Below, in pieces: positions 20,372-28,462 of a stretch of DNA of 64,000 nucleotides. The position numbers were made by a program, and so were the translations under genes. The notes below the pieces were generated by a model. It worked only from the letters and a program-made list of their open reading frames with translations, ran no database searches and had not been told where the DNA came from. Each line of letters starts with the position of its first letter. The stretch's first letter is position 1. The stretch lies in NCBI GenBank assembly GCA_965226915.1, contig CBDDEJ010000006.1, positions 1 to 64,000 on the forward strand, read 5' to 3'. This DNA is from Io17-Chloro-G2 sp965226915 (lineage in GTDB: Bacteria > Chloroflexota > Dehalococcoidia > Lucifugimonadales > UBA3495).

Positions 20372-20602
20372 TAGAAACTCGGACGGAAACCCCGATTCTC
20401 TCCAAGCTGCCGTTTTCTTAGCGACGATTGTCGATGTACAGTGGGTTCTTGAACCGTATTACAGACACTATCATGCCACATAAGACTATAATACGTCTGT
20501 CTGGCGTAGCGCGAAACCCGTATTACAGCGCGACCCGGCCTATAATACGTCTGTCTGGCGTAGCGCGAAACCCGGCCAATGGCTTTCCGGCCAGACCTCT
20601 AG
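20372..20602 (-). mobile_element. MITE A copy 4, with internal duplication
   Basis: A 231-bp variant of MITE A. About 52 extra bases near 20518-20570 duplicate the segment holding ATAATACGTCTGTCTGGCG with a short unrelated filler, as expected of slippage or template switching. The ends are intact CTAG ends, and the right CTAG is shared with MITE B copy 3. Confidence 0.8.
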
Positions 20603-20751
20603 TACTACAACGACGCGTTATGAGAAAACACGCTCAGGTCTTCTTCTTCAGCTACGGACCGTTCATCATGGGAGACTCGCACTCGTTCGTTGCCAGCTTC
20701 AAAATCCGCCCACGAGTTACCTTGTAGGATAACGCGTCGTTGTAGTACTAG
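20599..20751 (-). mobile_element. MITE B copy 3
   Basis: A 153-bp B element inverted relative to copies 1 and 2, with perfect terminal repeats. With MITE A copy 4 it fills one CTAG site in the oxidoreductase gene. Confidence 0.85.
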
Positions 20752-20905
20752 GGCGGCGAGCAAGCCCCATTGAAGCCAAGTCAGGATATCCCCTCCGGCG
20801 TCCACAATACCCACCGGCCAAGGCAAGTAGCTCAAGCCGGCGCCGATCTCTTCCAAGAAAGGCGATAGGCTCCACCAATAAAACATATTGAGGGCTACCA
20901 CAGCG

Positions 20906-22556
20906 TAAGCCCGAATCCACCGATAGAGGGCGTGTCGCGACAGGGCGGATAGGGAAGGAAGTGCTCCTCTGAATCTGGGATAATGGTTTTATAACAGAAA
21001 ACCGACCAGAAACAAGGAGCACCCAATAGATGCGACCACGCAACCACCTCGACCGCATCCACATCACCTTCGACGACCACCGCCTGGTCAACAATGCCGG
21101 CCTGCTCCTTCCCGCCACCTTGGCCTTGCACCTCGGCCTTTCCCAACTGGTTGACCGGCGCCTGGACCTGGGCCGGGCCCCAGGCCGAGCCAACACCGGT
21201 GACAAGATGATGACGCTGGTGGCATCTGCGTTGGCGGGCGGCGACTGCATCGACGACGCCGATGCGCTGCGCGCCGGCGGGACAGCCTGCACACTGCGCA
21301 GCTTTCGCTGGGGCCACGTCCGCCAACTGGACCGGGTGAGCCGCGAGTTGCTGGCCCGGGCCTGGCAGGCCGGAGCCGGACCCGGCGACGCACCATTTAC
21401 CATCGACCTTGATTCGACGATCTGCGAGACCTACGGACTGGCCAAGGAGGGCGCCCGCCACCACGGCTACACCGGCGCCCGGGGCTATCACCCGCTGTTG
21501 GCCGTCGCCGCCGGCGCCGGCGACGTGCTGATGTCCCGGCTGCGCGAGGGCCGCGCCAACACCGCCCGCGGGGCCGCCCACTTCCTGCGGGAGACGGTGG
21601 GGCGGGTGCGCTACGCTGGCGCCAGCGGGCAGATCACCCTGCGGGCCGACAGCGGCTTCTATACCCACGCCGTGGTCGCCGTCTGCCGCAAGCTGGACGT
21701 GCGCTTCTCCATCACCATCCGCCAGCACAAAAGCCTGCGCAATCTCATCGAGGCCATACCCGAAGCTGCCTGGACGCCGATTCCCTACTGGATGGACGGC
21801 GCCGCCGCTGTGGCCGAGACGACTTATACCCCCTTCCAGAGTGAGCCGGACGCCGCGCCGGTGCGGCTCATCGTCCGGCGGGTGCAGCCGACCCCCGGTT
21901 CCCAACTGGCCCCCTTCGCCACCTACAGTTATCACGGCTTCATCACCGACCGGGACGGAGAGACCCTGGAACTGGAGGCCGACCACCGCCGCCACGCCGA
22001 GATCGAGAATGCGATACGCAACCTCAAGTACGGCGTCGGGTTGAACCACATGCCGTCCGGCCGCTTCGCCGCCAACGGCGCGCGGTCCAGCGGGCCAGGT
22101 GATGGCCCACAACCTGGCCCGCTGGACCGCGCGCATCGGCCTGGGCGAGCAGATCGTGACCACCAAGACCCTCAGGCGACGGTTCTTCTCCCTGGCCGGA
22201 CGGCTCACCCGCTCGGCGCGCCGCCTCACCCTGCATCTGCCCCAGCGCTGGCCTTGGGAAACCCAGTTCAGTCGCGCCCTGGCCCGGCTGCGCGCCCTGC
22301 CACTCCCAGCCTGACGACCCGTCTGCAACTGACCCGCCATCCGGCCAACTGAACGTCCCGGCAAACTCGCGCCAGTCCCGGTCCGCGAGCGCCTCTTCCC
22401 GTGTCCTATCCCGCCATCTCGCTCAGCACAGCCACTGCAGACCGCCATCGGCGCCCCCAAAAGCGCCTGCGACCGCCCGCCAACCTCCCGTCTACCCGAA
22501 TTCGAGCCCGGATCATCGCGCCTGCAACTCCCTCCCCCCTCTTCCGCTGTCCTCAC
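20906..22556 (+). mobile_element. IS1380-family element, copy 2 (truncated)
   Basis: A near-identical copy of the element at 9596-11331 but missing the first two bases at its left end and the last 38 or so at its right end, including the right inverted repeat. Flanks differ from copy 1 and show no target duplication. Both flanks hold leftward host coding remnants. Confidence 0.85.
21030..22314 (+). pseudogene. IS1380-family transposase, copy 2, defective
   Basis: The same protein as in copy 1, here in one frame from 21030 to about 22080. Compared with copy 1 it lacks 14 residues after GGTACT (in-frame 42-base deletion) and one residue near GAGDVLMS. At 22080-22096 a 17-base block replaces the native 16 bases and shifts the frame. 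The true C-terminus (NLARWTARIGLGEQIVTTK onwards) continues in another frame to 22314. The transposase is not expected to work. Confidence 0.83.
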
Positions 22557-22829
22557 GTCAGCCGACGCCGGGCTAAACACCTCGAGCTGGACCCGAAGCT
22601 TATCCCCCGCCAATACAAATATATCGGGCGCGAGATGCGAGATAGGCTCTCTGCTCCAAGCGGTGGGCGCGGGGGCCGAGCCGGTGGTGAACAATGGGAT
22701 CGCCGACCCGTCGCGCACCAGATCCACATTCCAGCGCCAATCGTTGTTGTTCTTCTTGGTCCATATCTCTTGTTCGTGAATCCAGGTGTCCGCCGGAATC
22801 ACCCCGTCGCTGGTGAATTCGTCGCTCTC
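22557..22829 (-). pseudogene. Unrecognised gene remnant between IS1380 and IS701 copies
   Basis: About 90 codons open on the minus strand with protein-like sequence (TWIHEQEIWTKKNNNDWRWN, LAPDIFVLAGDKLRVQLEV), predicted to be beta-rich. I do not recognise it. It is cut by IS1380 copy 2 on its 3' side and by the IS701-type element on its 5' side. It is in phase with the VWA protein across the IS701 insertion, but in-frame stops (TAA and TAG) lie between them, so they may have been one gene only before decay. Confidence 0.5.
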
Positions 22830-22848
22830 CTAGTATTACAACGTCAGT

Positions 22849-23031
22849 TCAGGGAGGGATGTGGGGTGATGCCCGCATGGCGGCGCGGCGCTTGGCATGG
22901 GAGCGTTTGGCCCGTTCGTTACTGTCCTGCGTATCCTCAAGCCACCGCAGCAACTCGGTTGGCCCGAACCGTTCCCGGGGCAGCATTTCCCGCACCACCC
23001 GGTAGACCTGCGGCCTCGTGATCCGGGGCAT
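22849..23031 (-). CDS. IS701 C-terminal ORF (element A)
   Basis: A 60-codon ORF, +1 relative to the transposase. It opens MPRITRPQVYRVVREMLPRE and ends in a basic tail. The ATG overlaps the main ORF directly after a GGGGGGGAAAAG run that could act as a ribosome site or slippage site. The homologous ORF in element B (37768-37953) is conserved in sequence and phase. Confidence 0.65.
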   Translation of the reverse strand: MPRITRPQVYRVVREMLPRERFGPTELLRWLEDTQDSNERAKRSHAKRRAAMRASPHIPP

Positions 23032-24220
23032 CTTTTCCCCCCCAAGCCTGTTGCAGGCTCAGCAGAAAAGCTCCGCCCAGCAGGCACAGGGCCACGTGGT
23101 GATGCCAGCCAGCCCAGGTGCGGGTCTCGTACTCGTCCAGGCCTACGTCGCTTTTCTCCGTCTCAAACTCCGTTTCTATACGCCAACGGGAGCCTCCCAC
23201 GTATGCCAGGGTCTCCAACGGGGTATCCTCCGGAGCATTGGACAGGTAGTAGCGGGGTTCGCTGCCGTCCAGGTTCCGGCGGTAGACGGCCCAGTGGATT
23301 TCGCCGGGCTTGCGCCTGCTGGTCGGTCGCACCCTCTGGGCGCTGAAAAGGTAGCTGCGTGGTCCCTGGCTTCCCTCGGCCACCGTAATCTCACGCCAGG
23401 CCTCCTCCGGCAACTCGTCGCTGCGCTGCTCCATGGTCCGGCGCTGACCGTCTCGCAGCCTGGGTTTGCGGGGACGCCCGAATCCCTGATACTCCGCACT
23501 GGTCCAGGCAGGCTCCGGCGGCCACACCGTAAAGCCGGACGGAACGTCCAGCACGTACCACATCCCCAAGGCCGCCAGGCCCTCCCGGAAGGACGGCGAC
23601 ATCCCAAAGGCGTCGTCCGCCGCGACCCATCCAGCCTTCAGGTGGCCCCGCTCCTGTGCCCGCCCCACCATCTCCAAGGCCAACTCCGTCTTGGACCGGT
23701 AGCCCTGCCTATCCTCCGGCACACCCGCCGCCTCACACCGGTCTTTGTCCGAGGTCCAACTCTCGGGCAGATACAGCCCCTTGTCCACCAATGCCCGTCC
23801 CAACGGGCTGACATAGGCCAGGAACATCCCCGCCTGGCAGTTGGCCACCTTCCCCAGCCTCCCGCAGTACTGCCGGGCCACTCCCACCGACTTCCTCCCC
23901 TGCTTGGGAAAGTCGCTGCCGTCCAGCGCCCACACCCCTTCCGGATGCTCCAGCCGGGTTCCCAGGTACTCCTGCAGCCGTCCTATAATCACCTCATCGT
24001 CCCAGGGAGAATCGGTGAGAAACCGCTGCATCCCTCGGGCTGACCCCGGAACCGTCTCCGACAGGTTCTCAGCGTTGCGCCGCTCCCCAGACTGTACCAG
24101 CAGGGCCTGGAGATAATGACCGCTGTGCTCCCGCGTCTCCCGGCGGCCAAACAGCGGCGCGAAGTAAGCGTGAAAATCCCGAAATGACCCGTACACCTGC
24201 TCGAAAGCTGACGCATCCAC
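22937..24220 (-). CDS. IS701-family transposase, main ORF (element A)
   Basis: A 427-residue ORF from GTG. Family motifs include VWALDGSDFPKQGRKSVGVA with the first catalytic Asp, WVAADDAFGMSP with the second, and GGSRWRIETEFETEKSDVGLDEYE with the catalytic Glu. After FLLSLQQAWGGKD the reading leaves the conserved frame at a G7A4 run (23033-23043 on plus) and continues with unconserved sequence. The conserved C-terminus lies in the +1 frame as a small ORF. The same arrangement occurs in element B, so this may be how the element is normally expressed. Confidence 0.82.
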   Translation of the reverse strand: MDASAFEQVYGSFRDFHAYFAPLFGRRETREHSGHYLQALLVQSGERRNAENLSETVPGSARGMQRFLTDSPWDDEVIIGRLQEYLGTRLEHPEGVWALDGSDFPKQGRKSVGVARQYCGRLGKVANCQAGMFLAYVSPLGRALVDKGLYLPESWTSDKDRCEAAGVPEDRQGYRSKTELALEMVGRAQERGHLKAGWVAADDAFGMSPSFREGLAALGMWYVLDVPSGFTVWPPEPAWTSAEYQGFGRPRKPRLRDGQRRTMEQRSDELPEEAWREITVAEGSQGPRSYLFSAQRVRPTSRRKPGEIHWAVYRRNLDGSEPRYYLSNAPEDTPLETLAYVGGSRWRIETEFETEKSDVGLDEYETRTWAGWHHHVALCLLGGAFLLSLQQAWGGKDAPDHEAAGLPGGAGNAAPGTVRANRVAAVA

Positions 24221-24397
24221 ATCCCCACCTGCCTATTCCCTCTCCAGCTACACAGTCATCCTATCAAACTAACTGACGTTGTAATACTAGGATTCCGCAA
24301 TTGGTTCCCACACATTTCTGGCCGGCGTGTGACTACCTTACGCCTGGCCGTTTCCAGGTATATCTCGCCAAGGGTACGGGGCGCCCGCGTCTTCGTG

Positions 24398-24666
24398 ATT
24401 CAGGTAGTATTCAGACGAAGGCAGGACGGCGCCGCCTCCGTAATTTAGGTAGTTGTACGAATATGTAAGCAGGCCCTCATTGTTCAGGTAGTAGAAGACC
24501 GTAGACTGGGTGGACCGATCGTTGGGGTAGTAATAACCACTGTTGATCTCGGTCCTGCCGTTGAGGAAATAGAAAACATTGTTCAGTGCGCCGCTCATGT
24601 TGACGTAATAGAAATCGGTGGGGACGGTCCGTTGTTCATTGAGGAAATACCGGGTGGCCCCAACGC
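24398..24666 (-). repeat. 39-bp tandem repeat coding for a Tyr-rich 13-residue unit
   Basis: Seven units start at about 24398, 24443, 24482, 24521, 24560, 24599 and 24638. Spacing is exactly 39 bp except for one 45-bp unit. Each encodes a variant of F/Y-Y-Y/F-L/V/P-N followed by eight variable, polar residues. Only the aromatic-Asn core is conserved. Confidence 0.8.
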
Positions 24667-25074
24667 TGGGGGCGTGAATATCCACATCGGTTAGTCCAAC
24701 CACCGTCTCGGAACTGCCTCGAAACCGCACCAACCCCATTCGTATGCGAGTGTCCGAATCTTGCAAATCGAAAGCGTCGGTTAAAATGTTTGCAGCCATC
24801 TTCAGGTCGTCCAACTGGCCGACTTCCACGCTTCCACTGTTATCCACGGCCAAGATTATATCTGCGTAATCACCCAAGCCCGCTTCGTTGCCGTCTACAG
24901 GGAAAACCTCTACGTCTATCCCAACTGAAACCGATTGCCCGTTAAGCTCTATGGCGCCCAGGTCGGCCGTAGAGGCGCCAGGAACGAGGCTGGCCCGGAA
25001 ATCGTCATCCCTAAGCTCCGAAAGGGCAAGTTCCAAGCCGGACTCGGCCCCGTAGCTTCCTGACAATTTCCGCT

Positions 25075-25150
25075 CAGACACTTGACCGCTAAGCAACAGT
25101 TGGTCTGCGGTATTCGGCAGACACTTGACCGCTAAGCAACAGTTGGTCTG
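25075..25150. repeat. 43-bp tandem partial duplication
   Basis: A 33-base unit beginning CAGACACTTGACCGC occurs at 25075-25107 and again at 25118-25150, with ten bases between. The offset of 43 shifts the frame of the TadG-like gene. Confidence 0.9.
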
Positions 25151-25238
25151 ACACCTGGTTGGCCGCGACTACCATGGGTACCGCTAGGACCATGAAGGCC
25201 ACCAACATCATCAGAGCCACCCCGCCGCTCTGGCGCAT

Positions 25239-25693
25239 GACCAATGTGCAATAGTTTGATTTTTGCAATATTCCCCTTCTCACACGGCTAAAAAGCCGAC
25301 CCTGCTCAACACCATAACGGTCGACGGACGTATGTCTTGAAGCAATGTACCAAGCCAAGGTGCATCAACTGGGAAAACCGGGTGACTATGGGGAGGACAT
25401 TGTTGACACTTAGTGAAAAGCTGGGCGCCCGCTAATTGAACCGCCACGCGCAAACAAATGACCGGGACCACCCTAGGTCCTGAGCTTATATTGCCTGAAA
25501 ACCCCTATCGAAAGTATGGGTCTACCTAGATGGGGAATGATGAACAAGGGTGAACAATTGAACTAACACCGTGGCGTATATTCGGACCGGAAATTCCGAA
25601 CCGATTTTGGCTTTTCACTATCGCCGTCCCACCGGTTAATGCATTCGAGGAAAGTGACCTGGCCGACCCGCCGTTCAATATGGTGACTTTGAC
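25239..25693. other. Intergenic region between divergent pseudogenes
   Basis: About 455 bp. A short leftward extension of the TadG-like frame occupies 25239-25358. Beyond it I see no gene, hairpin or clear promoter. Confidence 0.4.
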
Positions 25694-27759
25694 ATGGTGA
25701 CTTTGACAAAAATATTTCCGTTGACTTTCAAGGGCTTGCGATCTGACGTGCGCTTCCCCCTTCTCCGTTACTACACGATTGCCAGCATCATTGTGATAAC
25801 GGTGGTAGCCGCCTCGGTTAATTATGCATTTACTAAAATCGAACGAACAAAGCTGATTGAAATCACCGAAAGACGGGCGATTCAAGAAGCCAATCATCTG
25901 ATCACATTATTGTCCTACCAGCCTGGCCTCCATGAGCCAGGCGAGCCCGGCCTTAGTCTCCAATTCATGTCAAGGATACCGGGCATGGATACCGTTGTTC
26001 AGGATCCGAATATCACTCCCAACATCGCCTTGTTTTCGGTTCTTGATTCCAAGCGGAGGGTGGTATATAGCACGTTCCCGATGTTTCGCGGCAAGGTACA
26101 CGACGTTCATCCGGGATTTGATTTAGCAATAGCGGGACGGGTGGCGGAGAGTTTGGTCGACATGCCAACAGACAAACTCGATTTATGGTGGCCACCAACC
26201 CAGCCGGCTAGGGCAGCACCCCAGCGCATTGGCAGTTCCGAGTTACTCGTCGAAATTTACACTCCGATCTATGCGGAGTTGCATGAAAAGGAAAACCCCA
26301 TCGGTGTGCTGAAGACTTATCATTACTTGAACGAGCCTGGAGCGCTGCAAAAGGGGGCTCAGGACTATCTCAGCAAAGGGCAAGTGGACGCTCCCCTGCT
26401 GGTGCGTTCGATTCGTTACGCTATCGAACGCAAACTCCTGGAAAATCAACTCGTTCAAGCCAACGCGAGCCTATCCCGCACCAATCAAGAGATCGAAGCC
26501 CTTTTCACTATGGCAAGTATCCTGGTTGAGCCTGGCGAATTCGAATCGAAAGCCACGAAGGTCATGGACAGGCTTGCCGAATTGACAGGCGCGGAATGGG
26601 TGACTCTTAGAATGCAACGAGGCGCCGAACCGGGTCTGCAACTCGTAGCGGCAGCGGGGTCCGCGGTTTCCAGCTCGCCACCAATGCCGGTGCTCACCGA
26701 TCAAGAAACATTGGCCTATCGGGCTCTTCGGGAAGGCGTGCTCATCGTGGTGAATGACTATCCGAGTGAGCCTAATGCCTCGCCCAACATAGTCGCACTG
26801 GAAATGAAATCCATGGCGCTGATTCCGATCAAGGCGGGAGACCAGTCTTTGGGATTGGTGAACGTCCTTTCTCGCAAGCCAAATCATTTCACCCCTGACC
26901 TGGTTAGACTCCTTTCGGCCATTACCGATGAGATTGGCGTGCTCCTAGAAAACGCGAGCCTGGCTCAGCAGGTCAAAGACAAGACGGTTGAGTTGGAGTC
27001 ATTCAACGTCAGACTGGCGCGTTTAGTGGAGGAGAGGACGGCTGAGTTGGAATCATTCAGCTATTCGGTTTCCCATGATCTTAGGTCGCCCTTGCGAAGC
27101 ATCAACGGGTTTGGTCAAGCGCTTTACGAAGACTACTCAGAGCAACTGGACGACCAAGGGAAAGATTATCTGGAAAGGGTACGGTCATCGACCCAGAAAA
27201 TGGAACTGCTTATTGACGGTCTTTTGGAGCTTTCCCGGTTGTCCCGCAGCGAAATTAGGACACGCGAAATAGATCTAAGCGAGTTGGCGAGGTCCATAGC
27301 TGTAGACCTGGTAGCCCGCGACCCGGCCCGCGACGCGGCGTTCTCCATACAAGATGAGATGGTGGTTAACGGGGACCCCGGCTGTTGCGGGTAGTTTTGG
27401 AGAACCTGCTGGACAACGCCTGGAAATACACCGCCTAACAATCTACTGCGTGTATAGAATTCGGAGTGGACGACCAAGACGGCGGCGCGGCTTACTTTGT
27501 CAGGGATGACGGCGCCGGCTTCGACATGGCCTATCGCGACAAGCTGTTCGGTGCATTCCAACGTCTACACGCCGTTTCGGAGTATGAAGGCACGGGAATC
27601 GGGCTGGCTACGGTACAACGAATAGTCCAGCGGCACGGCGGCGGCGGCTGGGCGTAGGGCGAGGTTGGCCGCGGCGCAACTTTTTACTTCACCCTTGGTT
27701 CCAACGCAAATTCACTTGGTGAAAGCCCAAACCTTCTGGATGCCTCAAATATCCGATAG
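25694..27759 (+). pseudogene. Membrane sensor histidine kinase, chimeric and inactivated
   Basis: An N-terminal membrane helix (IASIIVITVVAASVNYAF) is followed by an extracytoplasmic sensor region to about residue 215. Then GAQDYLSKGQVDAPLLVRSI, the last third of a receiver domain, appears without the phospho-acceptor part, indicating an internal deletion or fusion. A GAF domain (about 270-415), a coiled coil and a HisKA box (SYSVSHDLRSPLRSINGF) follow. The ATPase domain is broken by a one-base loss in a CCCC run near 27380, an in-frame TAA after NAWKYTA and a TAG in GGGWA, before GEVGRGATFYFTLGS at the end. Three independent lesions make this a genuine pseudogene. Confidence 0.85.
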
Positions 27760-27811
27760 CACACTCAAATCAACTTGGAAGAGAGCGGGACTGGTTTGAC
27801 CTTCTGTCGCC

Positions 27812-28366
27812 TTAAGGGCGTTTCGGCAAAACGGGCGCGCCTTCGGCCGGCTGGGTGTCGGTGGCAATCAACGTGCAACTCATCATGGTGTAGTGGCCCA
27901 TGAGAGCCCCTAGGACGATGGTGTTTGCTTCTCCGAACTGACCCAACGCCCCGTCAAATGCTTCCTGCGATAGCTTGTGAGCGCCAACCACCTCTCTGCC
28001 AAACCGTACTATCACCGCTTCTTCTTTGGTCAGACCGTCCAGGCTCCCCAGGTTCGCGACTATGTCCACCGCCTCTGGTCGGACTCCTGCTTTCAATGCG
28101 GCCCTAGAATGACCGGACCATACGTAGTCGCAATCCATTTCCCGGGCTGCGGTGATGATAGCGAGTTCGGTGTCATGATCTGAAAGATGGGACCGGTATC
28201 TTAGCGAGTCGCTGAGGTCATTTGAACACCTAGCGATCTCTGGAACATACATGTGCATAGACTGAGGTGCGTTGATGGCGCCCCTGGACTTTATGATGGC
28301 GTCGAACGCGTCCAATCCGTCGCCGCTGACTTGCTCTCGCTTGGTGATTGGCGTTAATCTGGGCAT
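27812..28366 (-). CDS. Carboxymuconolactone decarboxylase (CMD/AhpD-like) family protein
   Basis: A 184-residue all-helical protein. The ATG at 28366 is preferred because a GAGAGG site precedes it at good spacing; an ATG at 28381 is in frame. The core LAIITAAREMDCDYVWSGH matches the CMD family, with Cys and His in the usual place but only one Cys instead of the AhpD CxxC pair, so a peroxidase role is unlikely. Many such proteins accompany oxidoreductases in degradation clusters; the neighbouring GMC oxidoreductase on the same strand is consistent with this. Confidence 0.82.
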   Translation of the reverse strand: MPRLTPITKREQVSGDGLDAFDAIIKSRGAINAPQSMHMYVPEIARCSNDLSDSLRYRSHLSDHDTELAIITAAREMDCDYVWSGHSRAALKAGVRPEAVDIVANLGSLDGLTKEEAVIVRFGREVVGAHKLSQEAFDGALGQFGEANTIVLGALMGHYTMMSCTLIATDTQPAEGAPVLPKRP

Positions 28367-28462
28367 CGGAAAACCTCTCATCTATAGTCGAAATTCGCCG
28401 GGATTATCGTGCAGCTGCTAATGGGGTAATGGCCACCCAAACGGCAAGCAGCGGTAAGCCGG

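Larger units (their letters stand above)
18321..20905 (-). pseudogene. Membrane / 2Fe-2S / FAD-NAD(P) oxidoreductase, multiply disrupted
   Basis: Remains of one large gene read leftwards. From 20905: a hydrophobic segment (LTWLQWGLLAAL), a region to about 20300, a 2Fe-2S domain with GCLMGMCGSD and ACMARVQGP, then an FAD domain (VVIIGNGVAGATAADDI), an NAD domain (GGGLLGLEAAHAL) and a C-terminal part (YAAGDLAEHRGTVYGIW) ending at 18321. MITE arrays at 20372-20751 and 19012-19488 interrupt it. Deleting each array with one CTAG restores frame exactly (LLAAL-GSNGANN and CQHAVVL-GGGLLG). Two short deletions with frameshifts remain, near 19549 and 18860. The 5' end is lost at the IS1380 copy starting at 20906. 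Confidence 0.82.
22830..24290 (-). mobile_element. IS701-family element A
   Basis: A 1,461-bp element bounded by CTAG with perfect terminal inverted repeats beginning CTAGTATTACAACGTCAGTT. The transposase is on minus. A CTAG (YTAR-type) target duplication is typical of IS701. A diverged relative (element B) is at 37748-39207. Confidence 0.88.
24338..25238 (-). pseudogene. TadG/PilX-like pilus-associated protein with VWA domain and Tyr-rich repeats, frameshifted
   Basis: The N-terminal part (from the ATG at 25238, frame open to 25358) has one hydrophobic helix after RQSGG (VALMMLVAFMVLAVPMVVAA), like TadG/PilX. After a frameshift the second part carries LSGSYGAESGLELALSEL, then a VWA domain with the metal-site motif DNSGSVEV. 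It ends in seven repeats of a Tyr-Tyr-Leu-Asn motif. A 43-bp tandem duplication at 25075-25150 causes the frame change. Such proteins sit in the membrane and help pilus assembly or adhesion. Downstream coding was cut by IS701 element A. Confidence 0.7.

Noticed and set aside
20895..22802. A 635-codon open frame on the minus strand across IS1380 copy 2
   Set aside because: It is the antisense shadow of the GC-rich transposase joined by chance to host remnants at each end. Its sequence is low-complexity Gly/Ala/Arg-rich and the matching shadow in copy 1 (9780-10973) breaks at different points.
23018..24043. A 341-codon plus-strand frame inside IS701 element A, with a similar one at 37940-38617
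   Set aside because: Antisense to a well-supported transposase. No motif or ribosome site.
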